The notes under the pieces: generated by a model
The model's input: only the letters and a program-made list of their open reading frames with translations
Told to the model about the DNA's origin: nothing
Databases searched by the model: none
Part shown: positions 1 through 5,102 of the stretch, piece after piece
Position numbering within the stretch: position 1 is the first letter of the stretch
How the letters are laid out: each line of letters opens with the position of its first letter
Translations under genes and position numbers: made by a program
Source of the DNA: Bacteroidales bacterium
GTDB lineage: Bacteria > Bacteroidota > Bacteroidia > Bacteroidales > SMBSF39
Direction: 5' to 3'
Assembly (NCBI GenBank): GCA_021107685.1
Contig: JAIOSH010000144.1
Location: forward strand, 1-5,205
DNA length: 5,205 nt

Positions 1-225
1 AGGTTCTTAAGGACAATCGGTGCAGATGTCGTTGGTATGTCAACCGTACCTGAAGTAATTATTGCCAATCATATGAATTTACCTTGTGCAGCTATTTCAG
101 TTTTAACCGATGAATGTAACCCTGACAACCTCAAACCTGTTGATATTGATGATATAATTGAAACTGCAGGAAAAGCTGAGATTGATTTGATAAAACTTTT
201 TGTAACCTTAATAGAAAAATTATAA
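1..225 (+). CDS. punA: Purine nucleoside phosphorylase, C-terminal part (5' end outside window)
   Basis: The last 74 residues of a trimeric, PNP/MTAP-type purine nucleoside phosphorylase, read in frame 1 from the window edge to a TAA at 223-225. Such enzymes are cytosolic and split purine (deoxy)nucleosides with phosphate into free base and (deoxy)ribose-1-phosphate, in purine salvage. The family signature is plain: GADVVGMSTVPEVIIANH, whose Met (codon 37-39) matches the ribose-contacting Met219 of human PNP. The ISVLTD that follows matches the human SLITN base-recognition strand. Two residues differ from human PNP in my by-eye alignment: Asp replaces Asn243 (codon 109-111), and Asp lies where His257 would be. 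I believe the TDEC-type variant is usual in Bacteroidota, so it may be lineage-typical. The full protein would be about 270 residues. The ATG at 37 is internal, not a start. The gene ends just before the promoter of the polysaccharide cluster and is probably unrelated to it in function. The symbol follows common usage for the family. Confidence 0.93.
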   Translation, partial: RFLRTIGADVVGMSTVPEVIIANHMNLPCAAISVLTDECNPDNLKPVDIDDIIETAGKAEIDLIKLFVTLIEKL

Positions 226-227
226 AC

Positions 228-257
228 TTGTTTATAAAATAATTTTTTCTAATTTTG
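228..257 (+). promoter_or_regulatory. Bacteroidota-type promoter candidate for the polysaccharide operon
   Basis: TTG at 228-230, then a 19-nt spacer, then TAATTTTG at 250-257. This fits the Bacteroidota primary-sigma consensus (TTTG or TTG near -33, TAnnTTTG near -7, roughly 19-21 nt apart), with a perfect -7 box. Transcription would start near 263 and leave a leader of about 28 nt before the ATG at 291. The box begins only three bases after the phosphorylase stop codon, so the polysaccharide genes need not depend on upstream transcription. No Shine-Dalgarno sequence lies between it and the start codon. In DNA this AT-rich such boxes also arise by chance, so the call rests on spacing and location. 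Confidence 0.5.
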
Positions 258-290
258 TCCCGTTTTTAAAAATTTTATATTTTTTTGTAT

Positions 291-1337
291 ATGATAAAAA
301 AAATTACTGAAAATGAAGATTTTGATTCAACAAACTTTATCATATTTCTTCACCATTGGCGAAAACCATTAATAATTATTACAATTATTGCTTTTATAGC
401 ATCATTATTGTTTTCTTCTTCCTATTTTATAACTCCTCAATTTAAGTCCTCAGTTATTTTGTTTCCTGTTTCAAGCAGTTCAATTTCTAAAGCCTTATTG
501 AGTGATAATTTCGGAAACAAACAAGACATTCTTGAATTTGGCGAAGAAGAACAAACCGAGCAATTGCTCCAGATATTGAATTCAAATAAAATCAGGGACA
601 GAATTATTAAGAAATACAATCTGATAGATCATTATAAAATTGATTCAAATTCAAAATATAAAAACACCAAGCTGTACAATAAATATGAGAATAATGTTTC
701 TTTCAGAAGAACAGAATATATGGCAGTAAAAATTACTGTATTTGATGAAGCCCCACAAATGGCTGCTGATATTGCTAATAATATTGCAGAGTTGCTTGAT
801 TCTACAAAAAATCAAATGCAAAAAGAAAGAGCTGTTAAAGCATTTAAAATTGTTAAAGCTGAATATTTGAAATTAAAGAAAGAAGTAAAGCAAATGGAAG
901 ATTCATTAACAGTTTTAAGAAAGTTAGGAGTACATGATTATGAGTCTCAATCGGAAATGATTAACATGCAGTTGGCAATTGAATTAGCAAAAGGTAATAC
1001 AAGCGGAGTTAAAGCACTGGAAAGTAAATTAAATATCCTTGCAAAGTATGGCGGACCTTATGTCTCATTAAGAGATGCTCTGGAGCATGAAAAAAAGCAA
1101 TTGAGTTTGATTAAAGCAAAATATGAAGAAGCAAAAGTTGATGCTCGGGAAAACCTGCCTCAAAAATTTATTGTAAACAGTGCTTATAAAGCTGAAAGAA
1201 AATCATATCCTATCAGATGGCTGATTGTTTTGGTTTCCACAATTTCAGCTTTTATTTTATGTATTATCGTAATCATCATATTAGAGAACATTAATAAATT
1301 TCAAGTAAAAAAAAAAAGCCGGATTTTAAGTGCTTAA
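291..1337 (+). CDS. Wzz-type polysaccharide chain-length determinant / co-polymerase (first paralog)
   Basis: A 348-residue inner-membrane protein of the Wzz/polysaccharide co-polymerase type, which governs the length or export of a surface glycan. It has a short cytosolic N-terminus, a first membrane segment at about 26-47, a large periplasmic part, and a second membrane segment at about 309-331 preceded by the YPIRW motif (306-310). Charged, heptad-like stretches at about 175-210 and 262-288 suggest the usual periplasmic coiled coil. There is no C-terminal tyrosine-kinase domain. I start it at ATG 291; a TTG at 285 in the same frame would add two residues but is less likely. It is clearly paralogous to the next gene. 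The proline-rich segment before the second membrane helix is reduced: SAYKAERKSYP here, EPYPADKKAYP in the paralog. An A11 tract (1307-1317) lies six codons before the stop, and the -1 frame from there runs open into the paralog. Family is sure; the polymer (O-antigen, capsule or exopolysaccharide) is not determinable. Confidence 0.88.
   Translation: MIKKITENEDFDSTNFIIFLHHWRKPLIIITIIAFIASLLFSSSYFITPQFKSSVILFPVSSSSISKALLSDNFGNKQDILEFGEEEQTEQLLQILNSNKIRDRIIKKYNLIDHYKIDSNSKYKNTKLYNKYENNVSFRRTEYMAVKITVFDEAPQMAADIANNIAELLDSTKNQMQKERAVKAFKIVKAEYLKLKKEVKQMEDSLTVLRKLGVHDYESQSEMINMQLAIELAKGNTSGVKALESKLNILAKYGGPYVSLRDALEHEKKQLSLIKAKYEEAKVDARENLPQKFIVNSAYKAERKSYPIRWLIVLVSTISAFILCIIVIIILENINKFQVKKKSRILSA
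1307..1317 (+). repeat. A11 homopolymer tract, possible frameshift or slippage site
   Basis: Eleven consecutive A residues, the longest homopolymer in the window. In the frame of the first Wzz-like gene it reads as the last A of GTA, three AAA codons and the A of AGC, and translation stops at 1335-1337. A -1 slip would read AAA-AAG-CCG-GAT and stay open to the end of the second Wzz-like gene at 2470. The previous stop in that -1 frame is TAA at 1295-1297, so the only place the two frames can be joined is about 1298-1337, which contains this tract. A12 in the template would fuse the genes without any recoding. Confidence 0.6.
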
Positions 1338-1380
1338 ATCAAATTTATTTTTTATGTATTAAGTTTTTTAAATCAAATTT
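1334..1380. repeat. 13-bp direct repeat pair in the gap between the Wzz-like genes
   Basis: TTAAATCAAATTT occurs at 1334-1346, overlapping the stop of the first gene, and again at 1368-1380. The starts are 34 bp apart. The copies are in different phases of the open -1 frame, so they do not encode a repeated peptide. They could be a small duplication, but the motif is simple AT-rich sequence and may be chance. Confidence 0.3.
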
Positions 1381-1504
1381 TACTGAAAAATCATTTTTTA
1401 AAAATCGTAAAGAATCACTAGAAAACAACTTAATTTATAAAGAAAAAAAAGAAGAAAATAAAAAAATAAATGATCCGGATATAAAATTTAAAATAGAAGA
1501 TGAT
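1338..1504 (+). other. Gap between Wzz-like genes carrying an upstream open extension of the second gene
   Basis: No TAnnTTTG box, terminator or RNA gene is seen here. The frame of the downstream gene is open through the whole gap (stop-free from 1298), but it has no ATG, GTG or TTG before the ATG at 1505. From about 1412 the translation is rich in Glu, Lys, Asn and Asp, like a cytosolic linker; the part before that is Phe/Lys/Asn-rich and less convincing. The gap could be an untranslated spacer, an N-terminal extension with a rare start such as ATT at 1433, or the linker of a frameshift fusion. Confidence 0.45.
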
Positions 1505-2470
1505 ATGGAAAAATTTTTTAATAATATAAATTTGCTAAAACTTCTTGTCAAGTGGAAATTACATATAATAATAATTCTAATATTTGCCGGCATATTGGCA
1601 GTGTTTTTTTCCAGTCCTTTATTCATAAAACCTAAGTATAAATCTACAGCAGTATTATATCCTGCAAATATATCCCCTTATTCTGATGAAAGTGAAACAG
1701 AGCAGATGTTACAATGGTTCAATTCGCGTGATATAATGGATAGTGTAATACAGAAGTTCGACCTTTCAAAACATTACAAAATCGATCCCAATGATAAACA
1801 TTATTATACATATATTATTGGAGAATATTATGATAATGTTAGTATTAGTAAAACGCCTTATGAATCTGTACTGATAGAAGTGATGGATACCGACCCTCAA
1901 CTTGCTTGTGATATGGTTAATGCCATAATTGATTTGTATAATGTTAAAATTAAAGAAGAACACAGGCAGAAATATCTTGAAACTGTTGAATTTTTGATGA
2001 TGAGACTTGATAACAAACAGTTTGAGATTGATTCGGTAGAGAATGAATTATACACGCTACGTACTGAATATGGGATAATTGATTATCCGAATCAGTCGCG
2101 TGAAGTTGCAAGAGGATTTCTGCGTACTGTTGATGGAGACAACTCCACAAATATTAATACACAAGAAGTTCTTAAGCTGAAAAAAAATATTGAAGAAAAG
2201 GGAGGTGAATGGGTGAAATATAATGACCGCTATTATGATCTTATTGCTGAGTACGGAAAATATATAATAGATTATGACTGGGCCATTGCTAATGCAAATA
2301 AAAATATCAGCTATACTACAATTATTTCAGAACCATACCCTGCTGATAAAAAAGCTTATCCTGTCAGATGGTTAATTTTAGCACTTACTCTTATAGCAAC
2401 TTTATTTCTCTCAATAATTACTATTTTAATTATTGAAAACTACAAATCCTTTGCTTTAGATAGTAAATAA
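1505..2470 (+). CDS. Wzz-type polysaccharide chain-length determinant / co-polymerase (second paralog)
   Basis: A 321-residue second Wzz-like inner-membrane protein, presumably a partner or variant of the first in controlling glycan length or export. Membrane segments lie at about 19-40 and 287-310 with a periplasmic domain between; a coiled-coil-like stretch spans about 150-190. The EPYPADKKAYPVRW segment (276-289) is the proline-containing motif typical before the last helix of this family. Landmarks shared with the first paralog include FIKPKYKSTAVLYP (40-53), ETEQML (64-69), HYKID (90-94), DNVS (110-113) and the YPxRW motif. No kinase domain follows. ATG 1505 gives an N-terminus slightly shorter than that of the first paralog (18 against 25 residues before the helix) and is the first ordinary start in frame, although the frame is open upstream. 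No Shine-Dalgarno sequence is evident. It ends 12 nt before the probable start of the ligase gene. Both paralogs were probably produced by an old duplication, as they are now quite divergent. Confidence 0.87.
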   Translation: MEKFFNNINLLKLLVKWKLHIIIILIFAGILAVFFSSPLFIKPKYKSTAVLYPANISPYSDESETEQMLQWFNSRDIMDSVIQKFDLSKHYKIDPNDKHYYTYIIGEYYDNVSISKTPYESVLIEVMDTDPQLACDMVNAIIDLYNVKIKEEHRQKYLETVEFLMMRLDNKQFEIDSVENELYTLRTEYGIIDYPNQSREVARGFLRTVDGDNSTNINTQEVLKLKKNIEEKGGEWVKYNDRYYDLIAEYGKYIIDYDWAIANANKNISYTTIISEPYPADKKAYPVRWLILALTLIATLFLSIITILIIENYKSFALDSK

Positions 2471-2482
2471 AATACTTATAAC

Positions 2483-3919
2483 TTGACAGAAAAAATCAAA
2501 TTAAGGTGGCTTTATGTAATTTGTGCAATATTTATTGCTATAAATACCTATTTAATAATAAATCAACATTATTGGTCTTTTCTAATACCTATTGCCCTGA
2601 TAATTATTTTATTGTATTTGTTCAGCATTGATAAGGTAATTTTACTGATTACTTTCTTAACGCCTCTTGCAATCAATATAAGAGATATTGATTTTGGTGT
2701 GGGTATTTCCATTCCCACCGAACCTTTAATGTTTGGAGTTTTAATCATTTTTATTTTAAAAATACTATACAGGAATAATTATGATATAAGAATATTAAAG
2801 CACCCGATTACAATTGCCATAATATTAAATTTAATCTGGATTTTTATTACAAGTATTACAAGCGAAATCCCTTTTGTTTCATTTAAGTTTTTAATTTCCC
2901 GACTATGGTTTGTTATTCCTTTTTATTTTATTGGGATATTGATTTTCAGAAAATTTAGCAATATAAAATTATTTTATTGGTTATATATCATTCCTTTATT
3001 AATTGTTATATTTTATACCATCTATAATCATTCACTCAAGGGTTTTGATGAGGAATCAGGGCACTGGGTAATGTCTCCTTTTTATAACGACCATACAGCT
3101 TATGGGGCTATAATTGCTTTATACATTCCTGTATTTATCGGACTATCATTTAACAAGCAATATACAAAAACGTTAAAAATAGCCTCATTTATTGTTTTAA
3201 CCATACTGACAAGTGCTATAATTTTATCTTTCAGCCGTGCTGCATGGGTAAGTTTAGCTGTAGCATTTTCGGTTTATATTATAGTTTTATTAAAAATTAA
3301 GTTTAGATGGATATTTATAACAGTATTAGCCTTAATTGGATTTTTTTATGCTTTTCAATTTGAAATTCTTGATGTGCTGGAAAAAAACAAGCAGGATTCA
3401 TCGGCAAATTATATAGAGCATGTTCAATCTATTTCTAATATTACATCTGATGCTTCAAACCTTGAAAGAATTAATAGATGGCAATCTGCAATAAGGATGT
3501 TTAATGAAAGACCATTCTGGGGTTGGGGACCCGGAACATATCAGTTTATGTACGCACCTTTTCAGCGTTCAAAAGAAAAAACCATAATAAGTACAAATGT
3601 TGGTGATATGGGAAATGCACATAGCGAATATATAGGTCCACTAGCGGAAACAGGTGTATTAGGAATGCTTTCTATTATTAGCATTGTTGTTCTTGTAATT
3701 ATTACCGCATTGAAAGTATATAAAAATGCTGTTGAAAAGGAAGTTAAATTTTTAAGTTTAATTACTTTGCTTGGCCTAATAACATATTTTGCGCATGGAT
3801 TATTAAATAATTTTCTTGATTCGGATAAAGCTTCCGTACCCTTTTGGGGTTTTATAGCTATAATTGTCACTTTGGATCTTTATCATAATAATAAACAAAA
3901 AAAGATAGTAACAACCTGA
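2483..3919 (+). CDS. O-antigen ligase / polymerase family membrane protein (WaaL/Wzy_C type)
   Basis: A 478-residue polytopic inner-membrane protein with about 12-14 hydrophobic segments. It has the marks of the Wzy_C/O-antigen ligase family: FSRAAW at 250-255, then a large periplasmic loop of about 295-390 containing RINRWQSA (329-336), PFWGWGPGTY (344-353) and NAHSEY (378-383), followed by LAETGVLG. In studied WaaL ligases a conserved Arg and a loop His are needed for transfer of undecaprenyl-linked glycan to an acceptor; Arg252 and His380 are my candidates here. Ligase and Wzy polymerase cannot be told apart safely from sequence. Adjacent Wzz-like proteins fit either role. The start is TTG 2483, twelve bases after the stop of the preceding gene and in the same frame. 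It is the only plausible initiator, since the first in-frame ATG is about 82 codons in and would remove three helices. The stop TGA lies inside the next promoter candidate. Confidence 0.88.
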   Translation: MTEKIKLRWLYVICAIFIAINTYLIINQHYWSFLIPIALIIILLYLFSIDKVILLITFLTPLAINIRDIDFGVGISIPTEPLMFGVLIIFILKILYRNNYDIRILKHPITIAIILNLIWIFITSITSEIPFVSFKFLISRLWFVIPFYFIGILIFRKFSNIKLFYWLYIIPLLIVIFYTIYNHSLKGFDEESGHWVMSPFYNDHTAYGAIIALYIPVFIGLSFNKQYTKTLKIASFIVLTILTSAIILSFSRAAWVSLAVAFSVYIIVLLKIKFRWIFITVLALIGFFYAFQFEILDVLEKNKQDSSANYIEHVQSISNITSDASNLERINRWQSAIRMFNERPFWGWGPGTYQFMYAPFQRSKEKTIISTNVGDMGNAHSEYIGPLAETGVLGMLSIISIVVLVIITALKVYKNAVEKEVKFLSLITLLGLITYFAHGLLNNFLDSDKASVPFWGFIAIIVTLDLYHNNKQKKIVTT

Positions 3920-3945
3920 TTAGTTACAGATTTTATTTAAATTTG
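3916..3945 (+). promoter_or_regulatory. Bacteroidota-type promoter candidate for the universal stress gene
   Basis: TAAATTTG at 3938-3945 is a perfect TAnnTTTG -7 box. At 19 nt upstream lies CTG (3916-3918), only a two-of-three match to the TTG -33 element, and it overlaps the end of the ligase-family gene. Transcription would start near 3951, leaving a leader of about 37 nt before the ATG at 3988. It suggests that the stress gene is transcribed apart from the polysaccharide cluster. I see no terminator between the ligase-family gene and this box, so read-through is also possible. Confidence 0.42.
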
Positions 3946-3987
3946 TTTCGTAAATAAATATCCTAAATTTATCTAACACTTTTTTAT

Positions 3988-4854
3988 ATGGAAAAAAAAT
4001 TAAATAATATTGTTCTTGTTCCTACAGATTTTTCTGAAGCTTGTAATAATGCTGTTAATCATGCTGTTGAAATAGCAGAGTTCCTGAATTATAAAATATG
4101 TCTTTTGCATGTAATTAATAAAGACACAAAATCATACTTAAAAAAGGAGAACTTATATGAGGGTCATATTATTGAAAAATTAAGCCATATTGCTTCAGAC
4201 ATAAAAGAAAATAATAAGATTGATGCAGAATATATTTCGAAACAAGGAAGCATATTTTCAACTATAAATGAAGTTTCTGCCGAAATTGGTGCTAATCTTC
4301 TTGTTTTAGGGACTCATGGTATGACAGGCTTTCAGAAGCTAACTGGCAGCTATGCCCTTAAAGTTATTCTTAAATCCCCAACTCCTGTTATTGTTGTCCA
4401 GAAACGTCCTTTTGGAAAAGGTTATAAAAATATTCTTTTCCCAATATCTGATTTCACAGAAGACAGGCAAAAAGTACAATGGGCTGTTTTTATTGCAAAA
4501 AAATTTGGATCAACAATTCATATTTACTCAATACATGAGTCGGATAAAAGAATGTTGAGTAAAATACAAATTATTACAAAACAAATAAAAGAAGTATTTG
4601 AAAAGAATAATATTTCCTATACTATACAAATAGCTGAAAAACATAATAATTTTGCAAAACAGGTAGTAAATTATGCAACAACCAACAATAGCGACCTTAT
4701 TATGATTATGACCAAACCTGATGTGCTTTCACCTGATTTTAATTATGGACCATGGGATGAAAAAATAATGTTTAATACTTCTCAAATTCCTGTTATGTGC
4801 GTAAATCCTTTTGAGCTTGGTAATATTTATTATGAATATCCTACTTTAATGTAA
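3988..4854 (+). CDS. Universal stress protein with two Usp domains
   Basis: A 288-residue cytosolic protein made of two UspA-type domains. Domain 1 (about 6-139) opens with IVLVPTDFSE, whose Asp14 is the conserved nucleotide-side acid. It carries the phosphate-binding loop GTHGMTGFQKLTGS (108-121), a GxxG-x8-GS form one residue shorter than the classic GxxG-x9-G(S/T), and ends with PTPVIVV. Domain 2 (about 145-274) has ILFPISDFTE at its start and SQIPVMCVNP at its end but no glycine loop in between, so only domain 1 is likely to bind ATP. Such tandem Usp proteins have no known enzymatic reaction and are linked to stress survival; the exact role here is not known. ATG 3988 begins right before the first beta strand, so nothing upstream is missing. 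The gene has its own promoter candidate and is followed by a possible terminator. It has no evident functional tie to the glycan genes. Confidence 0.93.
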   Translation: MEKKLNNIVLVPTDFSEACNNAVNHAVEIAEFLNYKICLLHVINKDTKSYLKKENLYEGHIIEKLSHIASDIKENNKIDAEYISKQGSIFSTINEVSAEIGANLLVLGTHGMTGFQKLTGSYALKVILKSPTPVIVVQKRPFGKGYKNILFPISDFTEDRQKVQWAVFIAKKFGSTIHIYSIHESDKRMLSKIQIITKQIKEVFEKNNISYTIQIAEKHNNFAKQVVNYATTNNSDLIMIMTKPDVLSPDFNYGPWDEKIMFNTSQIPVMCVNPFELGNIYYEYPTLM

Positions 4855-4866
4855 AATGAATAATTC

Positions 4867-4918
4867 CTAAGGTAGTACTATGGTTTAGTACCTCAGTAAA
4901 ATTGCGAATTTTTTTTTT
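4867..4918 (+). terminator. Probable rho-independent terminator after the universal stress gene
   Basis: The arms CTAAGGTA (4867-4874) and TACCTCAG (4889-4896) pair at seven of eight positions. A second, AT-only hairpin, AAAATT-GCG-AATTTT (4898-4912), runs straight into a T10 tract ending at 4918. An alternative inner pairing of GTACT (4875-4879) with AGTAC (4887-4891) is also possible. The position, starting 12 nt after the stop codon, suits termination of the stress gene transcript. The hairpin nearest the T tract is weak, which keeps confidence moderate. Confidence 0.45.
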
Positions 4919-4925
4919 AAAAGTC

Positions 4926-4960
4926 GGAAGACGGAAGACAGAAGACGAAAGACAGAAGTT
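4926..4960. repeat. Tandem heptamer repeat (GGAAGAC type, five imperfect copies)
   Basis: Five consecutive 7-bp units: GGAAGAC, GGAAGAC, AGAAGAC, GAAAGAC and AGAAGTT. It is purine-rich and less AT-rich than its surroundings. I recall similar GGAAGAC-type tracts in intergenic DNA of other Bacteroidota, but that is from memory and unchecked. No reading frame or promoter is associated with it. Confidence 0.8.
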
Positions 4961-4963
4961 CGG

Positions 4964-5003
4964 CTCGCACTTTAGGGGCTAAATTATATTTTGAGGTGCC
5001 GAG
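4964..5003. repeat. Nested inverted-repeat (hairpin) element of unknown role
   Basis: The outer arms CTCGCAC (4964-4970) and GTGCCGAG (4996-5003) form seven pairs with one bulged C at 4999. Directly inside the 5' arm is a perfect small hairpin, TTTAG-GGG-CTAAA (4971-4983). The element is GC-richer than the rest of the window and follows the heptamer tract after three bases, so both may be parts of one dispersed repeat. No T tract follows, so it is not a typical terminator. Confidence 0.5.
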
Positions 5004-5071
5004 TGAGTAAATCTTTACATCTAACTGTGTAGTTTATTACTATAATTTAATGATATTGAAAAAATAATATC

Positions 5072-5102
5072 GAATACTGAACAAGGAATAATGAATACTG
5101 AA
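5072..5102. repeat. GAATACTGAA direct repeat at the start of the four-helix-bundle gene
   Basis: GAATACTGAA occurs at 5072-5081 and 5093-5102, a 21-bp period, with a related GAATAATGAA at 5086-5095 bridging the copies. The second copy overlaps the putative ATG at 5091. I recall comparable GAATA-rich repeats upstream of four-helix-bundle genes in Bacteroidota, but could not check this. Confidence 0.55.

Noticed and set aside
285..290. TTG start six bases upstream of the first Wzz-like gene's ATG
   Set aside because: It adds only two residues, and an ATG follows immediately in frame; ATG 291 is the simpler start.
1326..1337. TTAAG-TG-CTTAA palindrome downstream of the A11 tract as a frameshift-stimulating hairpin
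   Set aside because: A two-base loop cannot close and the five pairs are mostly A-T; it is too weak to stimulate frameshifting.
437..2150. Four short minus-strand open frames across the two Wzz-like genes
   Set aside because: They lie antisense to strongly supported membrane-protein genes, have no family features, and three of the four lie wholly within those genes.
3562..3870. 102-codon open frame on the minus strand
   Set aside because: It lies wholly inside the well-supported ligase-family gene and has no recognisable motif. It is a shadow frame.
4352..4558. 68-codon plus-strand frame inside the universal stress gene
   Set aside because: It overlaps a clear Usp coding sequence in another frame and has no motif of its own.
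4926..4960. Possible CRISPR array
   Set aside because: The units are 7 bp and directly abut with no spacers, so this is a simple tandem repeat.
4964..5003. Nested hairpin as a rho-independent terminator
   Set aside because: No T tract follows it, and the terminator candidate at 4867-4918 is better placed for the stress gene.
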